Shown: positions 8,701 to 17,516 of the stretch, piece by piece
How positions within the stretch are numbered: position 1 is the first letter of the stretch
How the letters are laid out: the number at the start of each line of letters is the position of its first letter
Source: Paralimibaculum aggregatum
Lineage (GTDB): Bacteria > Pseudomonadota > Alphaproteobacteria > Rhodobacterales > Rhodobacteraceae
Direction: 5' to 3'
DNA length: 64,000 bases
Assembly: GCF_030270585.1 (NCBI RefSeq)
Contig: NZ_BSYI01000012.1
Coordinates: 62,001 to 126,000 of the forward strand
Position numbers and translations under genes: made by a program
The notes under the pieces: model-generated
Databases searched by the model: none
What the model saw: the letters and a program-made list of their open reading frames with translations, nothing else
Told to the model about the DNA's origin: nothing

Positions 8701-8873
8701 TTGGGGGAACGCGTTTGCCTTCCTGCGGCGTTCCGAGGGGGTGGTGGCGGCGATTTCCTTGCCCTTGCCCCGCCCGGCAGCGGGGGGATGGGCGGTTTGG
8801 CCGAGCCGGCCCGAAACGGTCCGAACCGCTCCGCCCTGGCGCCCGGGGCGCCCGGGGCGGGTGGGCGGACTGC

Positions 8874-9000
8874 GGCTCCGGCCTCGGGCGGGTGTGGCGG
8901 GCGCGGGCGCTCGGCCGGTGCCTCCGGCCACGTGCGGGTGTGGCGGGCGCGGGCGCTTGGCCGGTGCCTCCGGCCTCGGGCGGGTGTGGCGGGCGCGGGG
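8874..9000. repeat. Short 46-bp-period array, about 2.7 copies
   Basis: GGGTGTGGCGGGCGCGGG or a one-base variant occurs at 8890, 8936 and 8982, exactly 46 bases apart, embedded in CTCCGGCCTCGGGC-type sequence. The sequence differs from the preceding array but the spacing matches it. It lies just upstream of the stop codon of the PfpI gene on the other strand. Confidence 0.75.
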
Positions 9001-9047
9001 GAGGTGGTGCCCCGGCTCCGGCCACGCCACCGGGGGCGGGTCGCGGC

Positions 9048-9743
9048 TCAGGCGGCGGCGCGGGTCTCGGCGAGCGCCGCGAGCAGCGCCGCGGCCACCG
9101 CGGCCGAGGAGGCCGGGTTCTGCCCGGTCACCAGCCGTCCGTCGCGCAGCGCATGGGGCTCCCAGTCCGGCCCGGTCTCGACCCGGGCGCCGAGCGCGCG
9201 CAGCCGGCTCTCGAGCAGGAAGGGCACCACCGCCTCGAGGCCGGTGGCGCGCTCCTCGCTGTCGGTGAAGGCGCTGACCCGGCGGCCGGCGACCAGCGGC
9301 CGGCCCTCGAGCTCGACGCCGACCAGCGCCGCCGGGCCGTGGCAGACCGCGCCGAGCACCGCGCCGGCGGCCCAGGCGCGGGCGAGGAAGCGGGCCAGCG
9401 CCGGGCTGCCGGCGAGATCCCACATCGCGCCGTGGCCGCCGGGGACGAAGACCGCGCCGAAGGCGGTGGGATCGAGATCGACCAGCGCCGCCGGGGCGTC
9501 GAGGGAGACCGCGATCTCCGGGCGCGCGCGGAAGCTCCGCAGCGCCTCCGGCGCCTCGTCCTGCGGCTCGGACTTGGGATCGACCGGGATCGGGCGGCCG
9601 GCGATGGTGGCAATCTCGACGCCGTGGCCGGCCGCGCGGAAGGCGAGCCAGGGGGTGGCGAGCTCGTCGAGCCAGACGCCGGTGGGATGGCCCGCCGCGC
9701 CCATGCGGTCGGCGGCGGTGGCGATGATCAGGATCGTCGACAT
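9048..9743 (-). CDS. DJ-1/PfpI (Hsp31-like) class I amidotransferase-fold protein
   Basis: 231 residues. The ATG at 9743 gives MSTILIIATAADRMG, the usual first strand of this fold. Seen: FVPGGHGAMWDL (residues about 95-106) and the nucleophile elbow GAVCHGPAALV with Cys near residue 129, followed by the TDSEE segment that in Hsp31/YhbO-like proteins precedes the C-terminal helices. Members act as glyoxalase III, deglycase or stress chaperone; which applies is not visible. It stands alone between two repeat- or hairpin-containing gaps. Confidence 0.88.
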   Translation of the reverse strand: MSTILIIATAADRMGAAGHPTGVWLDELATPWLAFRAAGHGVEIATIAGRPIPVDPKSEPQDEAPEALRSFRARPEIAVSLDAPAALVDLDPTAFGAVFVPGGHGAMWDLAGSPALARFLARAWAAGAVLGAVCHGPAALVGVELEGRPLVAGRRVSAFTDSEERATGLEAVVPFLLESRLRALGARVETGPDWEPHALRDGRLVTGQNPASSAAVAAALLAALAETRAAA

Positions 9744-10097
9744 GGCGGTGCTCCGTCTCGTGGTCGGTATCGGGGCTGTCGGCCCGGGGAGATCGCGAGA
9801 TAGGGAGCGCGTGCCTGATTGCCATCCCGAAGGATCTCCCGGGCGGGCCTGCGGACACGGAAACCGGCGTTGCGCGCGCGGGCCTTGACGGCGGCGCGGC
9901 GGCCGGGGGCTGCGGATGGGAAAGGGGGCCGGACTGGCGGGGGGGGGCTGACTGGCGCGGAAGCCGGGCCCTGCGCCCGGACGGGGCTGCGCCGCGCCCC
10001 GGAAGGAGAGCAGGCCGGGACCCCCCCGGGCCCGGCCGTGTCTCACCCTCTGGGCACCGGTTTCGCCGGTGCCGTCATGTGGTGCCGGGCGAACGCC
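9744..10097. other. Gene-free gap of 354 bp
   Basis: Lies between the start of the PfpI gene and the end of the methyltransferase gene, both on the minus strand, so it should hold the PfpI promoter and the end of the upstream transcript. Apart from the hairpin at 10053-10073 and G-rich runs near 9940-9960 nothing recognisable is seen. Confidence 0.6.
10053..10073 (-). terminator. Hairpin downstream of the methyltransferase gene
   Basis: GGCACCGG-TTTCG-CCGGTGCC is a perfect 8-bp stem with a five-base loop, about 25 bases past the methyltransferase stop codon. No T-run follows, so termination strength is uncertain. Confidence 0.5.
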
Positions 10098-10928
10098 TCA
10101 GCAGGTCTTCTTCAGCGTGCCGCCCTTGCAGATCAGCAGGCTGCTGTTGCACCAGCCCTTGAGGATGCCGAGGCGGTTCATCAGCCCGGTCACGGCGATC
10201 TCGGCGGTCTTGAACGGTGCCCATTCGAACACGGTGCCGCGGAGATACTTGAACAGCCGGCCATGGGCGTTGGTCTCGGTGTACCAGGGGCTCAGCATCG
10301 GCAGATAGGGCAGGCAGGAGAGGTAGCCGATGCCTTCGATCTTCTCGATGTTGGTCACCTTCTCGATGATGCCGGACCATTCCTTGAGCGTGAAGCGGAC
10401 CTCGTGCTCGGGATAGGTCAGGTGGCTCAGCTTGAGCCGGTCGAGCCGGTAGAGCTGCGGCACGATCACCAGCACCATGCCGTGCTCGGGGATCAGCCGG
10501 TGGCACTCCTGCATCACCGTCTGGATGTCGCGCTCCTTGCCGGGCAGGTGCTCCAGCACGTCGAGCAGCATGATCACGTCCGGCACCCAGGGCAGGCGGT
10601 GACGCTGGGCGTAGAGCTCGCGCACATCCATCACGATGTCCGGGTCGAAGGTGGCCTCGTAATCGACGCCGCAATACTCGAACTCGAGATCGTTGCCCTC
10701 GAGGTACTCGCGCGAGATCGAGGTCGAGCAGCCGAGATCGAGCACCCGCGGCGGGCGGCCGAGCTCCTTGCCGAGGGCGCGGATCTTCTCCGCCACCATG
10801 CGGAACTTCACGGTGCCGTAGAGGTTCGGCGCCTGGCCCTTCAGCTTCTGCACCAGGTAGGGCGAGTGGACGACGGGGGCTTCGTCGATGGTGAGTTGCG
10901 GCAGGGCACCCGAGATATGCATGTTCAT
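10098..10928 (-). CDS. Class I SAM-dependent methyltransferase
   Basis: 276 residues. The SAM-binding motif I is RVLDLGCSTSISREYL (residues about 62-77) with an acidic end of strand 2 (EYCGVDYEA); motif post-I VIMLLDVLEHLPGKERD (about 117-133) is the Methyltransf_11/23 type often seen in O- or C-methyltransferases of small molecules and glycans. It lies 42 bases after the SAHH-like gene in the same direction, so the two are co-transcribed. The functional link is plausible because methyltransferases release S-adenosylhomocysteine. Substrate not visible. Confidence 0.85.
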   Translation of the reverse strand: MNMHISGALPQLTIDEAPVVHSPYLVQKLKGQAPNLYGTVKFRMVAEKIRALGKELGRPPRVLDLGCSTSISREYLEGNDLEFEYCGVDYEATFDPDIVMDVRELYAQRHRLPWVPDVIMLLDVLEHLPGKERDIQTVMQECHRLIPEHGMVLVIVPQLYRLDRLKLSHLTYPEHEVRFTLKEWSGIIEKVTNIEKIEGIGYLSCLPYLPMLSPWYTETNAHGRLFKYLRGTVFEWAPFKTAEIAVTGLMNRLGILKGWCNSSLLICKGGTLKKTC

Positions 10929-10970
10929 GTGTTGTCCTCCTTACGTAATGGTCGGGTCGTCACGGCGTCG

Positions 10971-12236
10971 TCAGAGTTCGGCGGCGAGGGGTGGAAGCTC
11001 GGCGTCGTCGATGTGCTGCGGCGAGGTGCGGTCGCGCAGCTCGAGCCAGATCTCGGCGCAGAAGCATTCGAGATCGCGGCCGATCGGGTGGATGCCCGGG
11101 TCGTGCTCCCCGCGGGAGAGCGTGTGCATGAGGGCGATCAGCTCGGCGAGGATGGTCTCGACGATCTCGTCGGGCACGCTGCCGGAGCCGGGGATGAAAT
11201 TGGCCGGGAAGCCGTTGTTCACCAGGAGCAGGTTGCGCGCGGTGCGGGCGCGCTCGTCGACCAGGTGATAGGCGTCCAGCACGTCGTTGATGCGGCTGCG
11301 CGGCTGGGCCTGCAGCCAGGCGACGTCGATCTCGTGCTGGCGCGAGCTGGCGCTGGCCACGAGGGCGCCGTCGGGGATCCGGGCGAGCACCTCCGGGGTG
11401 ATCGACTGGCGGCCGGTGGCGCCGACCACGAGGGCGCTGCGCTCGAGATGGTCGCCATGGCGCGAGGCGTGGAAGCCGTCGAGCCGGGCCTCGGCGATCT
11501 TCAGCGGATCGACCTCGACCACCGAGGGGATCATGTCGAGCCGGCGCAGCGCGCGGGCCACGCCCGAGCCGATCCAGCCGGCGCCGAACACCGTGGCATA
11601 GCGCCCGGCCAGCGAGATCCCGAGCTCGCGGGCGACGCCGTCGAGGCAGCGCGCGATGGTCTCGCCGCAGCGCTTGGCCTCGAGGCGCTTGAGCTCGCTG
11701 CCGGCGCAGTGCAGCACGGGAATCTGCAGCTCGATCTCCTGGTCGCGCCAGACCCCCTGCTTGGTGAGCTCCACCACGCCCTTCACGAGATGCAACTGGT
11801 CCCGGAAGTACTTGTGCAGAATCGGGACGACAAAACCGCCGACTTCCTGAATAATCAGGCGCTGCCCGTTCTGGCGGCACTGCGTCAGCGAACGCGCCAA
11901 TTGCTTGACAAGCGCCGCCTCCATCTCCCCCATGTTCTGAGTAATGCACACTCTATCGCCATAGAGCCGGGTCCAGCGCTCAATAATGTCGGTCCGGTTC
12001 GACGAATAGGGCACGCCGAAGATCGCATCGAGCTCGATATGCGGTGCCAGCGCGTCAATCATTCGTTGGGTGTCGTCAAAGAGGTGTGCGACAAGAATGT
12101 AGCGATGTTGCGTATCTCGCGTGTAGTTGAGTCGCCTCACAACAGAATTCAGTAGATCACTCGTGTCTCGCGCAACGGGCGCAGTACACAGAGGGGTCGA
12201 TTGCGTTCCGCTTGGGAGGGTTGATCTTACTTCCAT
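10971..12236 (-). CDS. Divergent S-adenosylhomocysteine-hydrolase-like NAD-binding protein
   Basis: 421 residues from the ATG at 12236; a TTG 57 bases upstream is possible but lacks a ribosome site. The centre and C-terminus follow the AdoHcyase plan: VVELTKQGVWR where the enzyme has the EETTTGV segment, a Rossmann motif TVFGAGWIGSGVARALRRL, VVGATGRQSITPEVLARI matching the TTTGN segment, and a C-terminal HPIGRDLE. Several catalytic positions of true AdoHcyase are not recognisable, notably the first His and the Lys-Asp pair region (here AGSELKRLEAK). It may be a specialised hydrolase, a dehydrogenase or a non-enzymatic binder. Probably works with the co-transcribed methyltransferase. Confidence 0.7.
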   Translation of the reverse strand: MEVRSTLPSGTQSTPLCTAPVARDTSDLLNSVVRRLNYTRDTQHRYILVAHLFDDTQRMIDALAPHIELDAIFGVPYSSNRTDIIERWTRLYGDRVCITQNMGEMEAALVKQLARSLTQCRQNGQRLIIQEVGGFVVPILHKYFRDQLHLVKGVVELTKQGVWRDQEIELQIPVLHCAGSELKRLEAKRCGETIARCLDGVARELGISLAGRYATVFGAGWIGSGVARALRRLDMIPSVVEVDPLKIAEARLDGFHASRHGDHLERSALVVGATGRQSITPEVLARIPDGALVASASSRQHEIDVAWLQAQPRSRINDVLDAYHLVDERARTARNLLLVNNGFPANFIPGSGSVPDEIVETILAELIALMHTLSRGEHDPGIHPIGRDLECFCAEIWLELRDRTSPQHIDDAELPPLAAEL

Positions 12237-12796
12237 TGTACACCTGCGTTCGCTGTAACCCAATGAAGGGATGTTGTCGTCCTTCGAACACAAAGGCAGA
12301 AGTTGCGCGTGAAGGGAAGGTGATTTGGGCGAAATTGCGAAAAAAATTTGGCAACTCGGACATAATTCGAGTTGACAGTTTTTTATACTCTATTTTTACT
12401 TATAAATTAGTTAAAATTTGCGATTCGCGACGGGTGAATTGCCGATCTGCTGCCGGTTTCGCGCAGCTTCGCAGGCCGCAGCGCCGCCAGGGGCACTGTG
12501 CAGTGCAAGGTGATTCGCAAAATCTCGAATGCTGGCAACCATCCGGCGAGCCGGTTGCCGATTGCGGCGGTGTCGTGGCAGCCCGGTGGCGGCTCGGTGG
12601 CCATCCTGTGATCGCGCTTCCCGCACCGCGGGCACAGGGCAAAAAAAGTGCCGGATTTGTCGTTATTCGGACGCTATGGCAATTTCCTGTCTACCAATTG
12701 GTGTAACATCATTGCAGGCTGCAAGCGGCAGAGTGCACCGGCACGCGCGCACCCATCCCTTGCATAAGCGCACGGAAAGCGATTTGAGAGCGTTGC
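12237..12796. promoter_or_regulatory. AT-rich divergent control region
   Basis: 560 bases without a supported gene, far more AT-rich (especially 12330-12420) than the surroundings. Seen: CAACTCG (12352-12358) inverted as CGAGTTG (12368-12374), a TTGACA (12372-12377) with a weak TTTACT 17 bases on, reading towards the kinase, a TATAAA at 12401, and a perfect palindrome ACCAATTGGT (12693-12702). The region separates the SAHH-like/methyltransferase pair from the histidine kinase, and may serve both directions. The odd composition suggests either transferred DNA or a strongly regulated promoter. Confidence 0.55.
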
Positions 12797-14392
12797 ATGA
12801 AGACCCCGTCTGATCCGCACGACACGCCGCGCGAGACCCTGCCAGCGGCGATCCGCTCGGTCCCCGTCGTCACCCCGGCGGATGTGGTGCTGCGCCTGCG
12901 CACCGCGATCTGGGTGTTCGACTTTGACACCATGCGGATCGTCTGGGCCAACCCGGCGGCGCTGAAGCTCTGGGATGCCGGCAGCGTCGAGGCGCTGGTG
13001 CGGCGCGACATGCGCTCGGAGATGTCGAATTCGGTGAAGACCCGGCTCGAGCAGCACCAGGAGGACTTCACCCGCTATCCCGACCGCGAGATCTCCGAGC
13101 TCTGGACCCTCTACCCGGAGGACCGTCCGGTGCGCGTGCAGGCGATCCTGCGCCGCCACGAGCTCGAGCCCGGCCGCTTCGGCATGCTGGTGGAGGCCCG
13201 CCCCGAGGAGGTCAGCGCGCCGGAGACGATCCGCAGCGCCGATGCGCTGCTGCATGCGCAGACCATCATCGCGCTGTTCGACCAGTCGGGCCGGGCGCTC
13301 TATGGCAACCCCGCCTTCCGCACCACCTTCGGCCCCGGCGAGCAGGTCTTCGGCCGCGAGTTCGCCTCGCCGGCGGATCTGCTGGAATGCTTCGACGGGC
13401 TGAAGCGCCACGGCGAGCACCGCATGACCACGCTGGTGCACACCCGCCACGGCAAGCGCTGGCTCGACATCCACGCGATCCGCTGCAAGGACGCGGTGAC
13501 CGGCGACGGCGCGTTCCACGTGAACATGCTCGACGTCACCGAGGCGCGCGAGCACGCGCAGGAGCTGGCCGAGGCGCGCGACATGGCCGAGCGGGCAGTG
13601 CGGGCGCGCTCGCAGTTCCTGGCGGTGATGAGCCACGAGCTGCGCACCCCGCTGAACGGCATCCTCGGCATGGTGAACCTCTTGCAGAACTCGCGCATCG
13701 CGGGCGAGCAGAAGGGCATGCTGGACGTGATCGGCCAGTCCGGCGAACTGATGCTCGACCTGGTCGGCAACATCCTGCACCTGGTGGAGATCGAGAGCGG
13801 CGGGCTCTCGGTGCGCGCCGAGGAGTTCGACCCGGTGCTGCTGATGGATGCGGTGGTCGAGGCCGCGAAGGAGGCCAACAACTGCCGCGAGCTCACGGTG
13901 CTGAGCTCCTCGCATTTCGACGGGCCGACGCTGTTCCGCCACGACCCGGACCTGATCAAGCAGGTGCTGCGGGTGCTGATCGACAACGCGGTGAAGTTCA
14001 CCGAGCGCGGCTTCGTCTCGGTGCGCGTGGGCGCCTCGGCCAGCGGCACCGGGCTGCTCTTCGAGGTCGCCGATACCGGGCCGGGCATCCCGGCGGAGGA
14101 TATCGAGCGGATCTTCAACTGCTTCTTCCAGGGCGACAGCTCCTCGACCCGGCGGGTCGGCGGCACCGGCATCGGGCTGGCCATCGCGCAGGCCATCGTC
14201 GCGCAGTGGGACGGGGTCATCGAGGTGCGCAGCGAGCTTGGCCGAGGCAGCATCTTCAGCTTCGAGGTGCCGGCGATGCGCGTCTCGATGATCGGCCCCG
14301 GCGAGGGCGATCCCGGCTCCGGCGGCGGCCCGGGCTACGATCCCGGCCCGGGCTCCGGCCGCGGGCCGCATCTCAAGGTGGTGTCGCCATGA
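12797..14392 (+). CDS. Cytosolic PAS-domain histidine kinase
   Basis: 531 residues without membrane helices. N-terminal PAS-like domain (IWVFDFDTMRIVWANPAAL, about 35-55), a second PAS-like region (about 155-240), HisKA with FLAVMSHELRTPLNGIL (phospho-His near 279), then HATPase_c with N box IDNAVKFTERG, G1 DTGPGIPAED and G2 GGTGIGLAI. The C-terminus ends in a Gly/Pro-rich tail (GPGEGDPGSGGG) that is not part of the kinase. It senses a soluble cue. No response regulator gene is adjacent; the next gene is a paralogous hybrid kinase, so phosphotransfer between them is possible. Confidence 0.9.
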   Translation: MKTPSDPHDTPRETLPAAIRSVPVVTPADVVLRLRTAIWVFDFDTMRIVWANPAALKLWDAGSVEALVRRDMRSEMSNSVKTRLEQHQEDFTRYPDREISELWTLYPEDRPVRVQAILRRHELEPGRFGMLVEARPEEVSAPETIRSADALLHAQTIIALFDQSGRALYGNPAFRTTFGPGEQVFGREFASPADLLECFDGLKRHGEHRMTTLVHTRHGKRWLDIHAIRCKDAVTGDGAFHVNMLDVTEAREHAQELAEARDMAERAVRARSQFLAVMSHELRTPLNGILGMVNLLQNSRIAGEQKGMLDVIGQSGELMLDLVGNILHLVEIESGGLSVRAEEFDPVLLMDAVVEAAKEANNCRELTVLSSSHFDGPTLFRHDPDLIKQVLRVLIDNAVKFTERGFVSVRVGASASGTGLLFEVADTGPGIPAEDIERIFNCFFQGDSSSTRRVGGTGIGLAIAQAIVAQWDGVIEVRSELGRGSIFSFEVPAMRVSMIGPGEGDPGSGGGPGYDPGPGSGRGPHLKVVSP

Positions 14393-14536
14393 GCGGGGCA
14401 GCGCGGATCGGCGCGCCGGGCGGCATGGCCCGCCGGCTTCCCCCCGCTGCGGGGAATTTCGGTATTAACCGTTTGTGTTCGTGTATTTCTTTCTCCGAAT
14501 TGCGATCCAGAAAAATATAGATCGGGGGGTATCGGA

Positions 14537-14674
14537 ATGACCAGTGAACGCAACCGGAGCACTCCAGTGGACGCCCCGGTATTTGGCGAGGACGCACGGG
14601 CCATTGTGCCCTGGCCGGATGCTGCCGGCATCTTGATTTCCATCCGTCCGAATTATTTGGGTGGGGTGACATGA
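14537..14674 (+). CDS. Possible 45-residue leader/small protein before the second kinase
   Basis: An ATG at 14537 preceded by GGGGGG opens a 45-codon frame (begins MTSERNRSTPVDAPVFG, ends NYLGGVT) that stops in an ATGA overlap with the start of the next kinase at 14671. The stretch is AT-richer than neighbours. The overlap suggests translational coupling, so it could be a real small protein or a leader that controls kinase synthesis. No family recognised. Confidence 0.4.
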   Translation: MTSERNRSTPVDAPVFGEDARAIVPWPDAAGILISIRPNYLGGVT

Positions 14675-16551
14675 TAACGCTGGATATTGCATTGCTGGGG
14701 GCGATCGAGCGGCCGTTGTGGCTGATCTCGCCGGATGACGGGTCGGTGCTCTGGGCCAACCCGGCGGCGCTGCGTGCCTGGGAGGTCGCCGCGCTCGAGG
14801 ATGCGCCGGTGGCCGCGCTCGTCGCCGCCGTGCCGGAGGAATTCGTGGCCGAGGCGCGGGGCGCGGCCGGGGCGGCGGCGCCGCAGGGCCTGCAGAACCG
14901 CTGGCCGGTGCGCGCCGAGGACGGCGAGATCGCGCATCTCCCGGCCGAGGCCTGGGCGGTGACGGTGGACGACCGGCCGGCGCTGCTGGTGATGCTGCCG
15001 CAGGCGCCGCGGGCGGCGGCGGATGCCGAGCTGCTGGCGCTGGTGCAGCGCTCGCCGGTGCCGGCCTCGGTGTTCTCTGCCGATGGCCGCCTGCTGCGCT
15101 GCAACCCGGCGGCGGAGGCGCTTTATGGCGCGCTGGCGCCGGCGCTGGTGGCGCGGTTCGAGGACCCGGCCGATCATGCGCGGCTCGTCGAGGAGCTCGA
15201 CGGCGCCGGCCGCGCGGTGGTGATCGCGCGGATGCGCCGGGTCGGCGGCACGGCGCGCTGGCAGCGGGTCGATGCGGTGAAGGCGCGCGACGCCGACAGC
15301 GGCGCCGAGGTGATCGACGTGGTCGAGGCGGATGTCGACGAGCTCTGCCAGGCGCGCGAGGCCGAGGCGGCGCGGGCCGAGGAGGCGGTGATCAGCCGCG
15401 ACGCGCGCACCGATTTCCTGTCCACCATGTCGCACGAGATCCGCAATCACCTGACCGGCGTGGTCGGGCTCTCGGGGCTGCTGGTCAGCCGGCTGCCGAG
15501 CGGGCCGGAGCGCGAGCTGGCCGAGCAGCTGGTGCGCTCGGGCCGCACGCTGGAGCACATCGCCAGCCAGATGCTCGACCTGTCGCGGATCGAGGCCGGC
15601 GGGCTGGCGCTGGAGGCGGTGGAGTTCCGCCCCTTCAACCTGGTCGACGCGGCGCAGGAGACCCATGCCCATACCGCCGCCGCCAGGGGGCTCGACTTCG
15701 TCGCGGAGGCCGGCGAGGGCGCCAACATCGCCCGCATCGGCGACGAGCACCGGATCTCCCAGATCATCGACAACCTCGTCGGCAACGCGATCCGCTTCAC
15801 CGAGGCGGGCGCGGTGACCGTGCGGATCTGGGGGCTGGCCGACCAGCCGCTCAGCATCGAGGTCGCCGATACCGGGATCGGCATCGCGCCGGAGCAGCAG
15901 GCGGCGATCTTCGAGCCCTATGCCCAGGCCGGGGCCGACATCGCCCGGCGCTTCGGCGGCAGCGGGCTCGGCCTGCACATCGTGCGGGACCTGGTCGCCT
16001 CGATGAACGGGGTGCTGCAGCTCGACAGCGCGCCGGGCGCGGGCTCGACCTTCACCGTGCGCCTGCCGCTGCCGCTGGCGGTGGCGAAACCCGGCGAGCC
16101 GCTGCGCGAGGCGCCGCGCCTGCCGCCGGGGCTCAGGGTGCTCACGGTGGAGCCGGCGCGGCTCGACCGTGGGGTGCTGGAGCTGTTCCTCTCGACGCAG
16201 CGGGCCAATGTCACCGCGGTGGCCTCGGTGCACTCGGCGCTGGCGAAGCTGGCGGCGGAGCGCTTCGACCTGGTGATCCTCGACGACGACGTGGCCGGCG
16301 CCGAGAGCGCCAACGTGCTGGCCTCGCTGCGGTTCGCCGAGGCCGACGGGCGGGCGGCGAGCGTCATCCTGGTCGGCACCCGCGGGCCCGGCGAGGCGCG
16401 CCGGCGCGCGGCCCGGCCGGGCTTCGACGGCTATGTCGGCAAGCCGCTGCGGCTCGAGGAGCTGACCACCTGCATCCTGCGCGTGACCGAGGATGCCGCC
16501 GACCGGCGGGCGCTCGGCGGCCCCCGGCTGGTGGATCGCGGCAGCCGCTGA
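14671..16551 (+). CDS. Hybrid PAS histidine kinase with degenerate receiver
   Basis: 626 residues. The N-terminus (RPLWLISPDDGSVLWANPAAL) is clearly homologous to that of the preceding kinase. A second PAS follows (about 125-220), then HisKA FLSTMSHEIRNHLTG (His near 255), HATPase_c (IDNLVGNAIRFTE, DTGIGIAPEQ, GGSGLGLHIV) and a C-terminal receiver-like domain (about 485-605). In the receiver the phospho-acceptor strand is present (LVILDDDV) and the Lys (YVGKPLR), but the usual acidic pair after strand 1 is missing (RVLTVEPARLD), so magnesium binding and phosphorylation are doubtful. Cytosolic; forms a pair with the kinase upstream. Confidence 0.88.
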   Translation: MITLDIALLGAIERPLWLISPDDGSVLWANPAALRAWEVAALEDAPVAALVAAVPEEFVAEARGAAGAAAPQGLQNRWPVRAEDGEIAHLPAEAWAVTVDDRPALLVMLPQAPRAAADAELLALVQRSPVPASVFSADGRLLRCNPAAEALYGALAPALVARFEDPADHARLVEELDGAGRAVVIARMRRVGGTARWQRVDAVKARDADSGAEVIDVVEADVDELCQAREAEAARAEEAVISRDARTDFLSTMSHEIRNHLTGVVGLSGLLVSRLPSGPERELAEQLVRSGRTLEHIASQMLDLSRIEAGGLALEAVEFRPFNLVDAAQETHAHTAAARGLDFVAEAGEGANIARIGDEHRISQIIDNLVGNAIRFTEAGAVTVRIWGLADQPLSIEVADTGIGIAPEQQAAIFEPYAQAGADIARRFGGSGLGLHIVRDLVASMNGVLQLDSAPGAGSTFTVRLPLPLAVAKPGEPLREAPRLPPGLRVLTVEPARLDRGVLELFLSTQRANVTAVASVHSALAKLAAERFDLVILDDDVAGAESANVLASLRFAEADGRAASVILVGTRGPGEARRRAARPGFDGYVGKPLRLEELTTCILRVTEDAADRRALGGPRLVDRGSR

Positions 16552-16579
16552 ACCGGGCGGCGCGGCCACCCCCGGCCGC

Positions 16580-17452
16580 TCAGCGCCGCGCCGGCACCGC
16601 GGTCACGAGGGCCAGCCCGGCGAGGATCAGCACCGCGCCGGCGATGCTCTCGGCGGTCGCCGGCTCGCCGACGAAGAAGGTCGCGAGGCACCAGGCGGTC
16701 ACCGGCTCGGCCAGCACCAGCGTCACCGCGGTGGAGGCGGCGACCCGCGTCAGCCCCCAGGTGTAGAGCGCATAGGCCAGCCCGGTCGCGCCGATCCCGA
16801 GAAAGGCCAGCGCGCCCCAGGCATCGGCCCCGGCGATCCAGCCGAGCGGGAGGATCGCCAGCACCGGCGCGGTGAGCAGCGCCGCGGTGCCGAAGGTCGC
16901 CGCCGCGATCGCCGTGGAGGGCGCGCGGTGGCCGATCGCGCTGGTGGCCAGCGAATAGGCGGCATAGCTCGCCCCGGAGGCCAGCGCGAGGCCGATGCCG
17001 AGCGCCGAGCCGCCGCCCGCCCCGGTCAGCCCGAGCAGCCCGACCCCGAGGATCGAGACCGCCTGCCCGGCGAGGCGCAGCCCGCCCGGCAGCCGGCGAT
17101 GGGTCAGGGTCTCCCAGGCCGTGGCCCAGATCGGCGCGCTGCCGATGGTCACCGCCGTGCCGATGCCGATCCCGGCCTCCGAGACCGCGCGGAAGAAGCA
17201 GAGATTGTAGGCCGCCACCGCCGCCCCGGCGAACAGGATCGTGCCCCAGGGCAGGCCGGGCAGGGCGCGGCGGCAGGCCGGGTCGGCCAGTGCCAGCGCC
17301 AGCAGCGTCGCCGCGCCGAAGGCGAGCCGCAGCGCGCCCACCACCATCGGCTCGCGGGCCGCCGGCAGCAGGCTCTGCGCCGTCCCCGTGGTGCCCCAGA
17401 GCAGGGCCGCGGCCAGCACCGCCGCAATCCCCGTCAGCCTCGCCGCGTTCAT
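16580..17452 (-). CDS. EamA-family (DMT superfamily) transporter
   Basis: 290 residues with ten hydrophobic helices and the twofold EamA repeat (first half LLWGTTGTAQSLLPA, second half LVLAEPVTAWCLATFFVGEP). These are inner-membrane exporters of amino acids or other metabolites. It ends convergently with the hybrid kinase, 28 bases apart. The AraC gene upstream in the same direction, 64 bases away, may control it. Confidence 0.88.
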   Translation of the reverse strand: MNAARLTGIAAVLAAALLWGTTGTAQSLLPAAREPMVVGALRLAFGAATLLALALADPACRRALPGLPWGTILFAGAAVAAYNLCFFRAVSEAGIGIGTAVTIGSAPIWATAWETLTHRRLPGGLRLAGQAVSILGVGLLGLTGAGGGSALGIGLALASGASYAAYSLATSAIGHRAPSTAIAAATFGTAALLTAPVLAILPLGWIAGADAWGALAFLGIGATGLAYALYTWGLTRVAASTAVTLVLAEPVTAWCLATFFVGEPATAESIAGAVLILAGLALVTAVPARR

Positions 17453-17516
17453 CGCCGCCTCCGCGCCTTTTCCGGTCGCCGGGAGATAGCGCGCCGGCGC
17501 GGCGGCGGGCTTGTCC

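Noticed and set aside
7286-9888. Several very long open frames (up to ~790 codons) on the plus strand and one on the minus strand
   Set aside because: They cover tandem direct repeats in all frames at once, have no ribosome sites or family features, and run into the PfpI gene on the other strand. Open frames result from stop-free GC-rich units.
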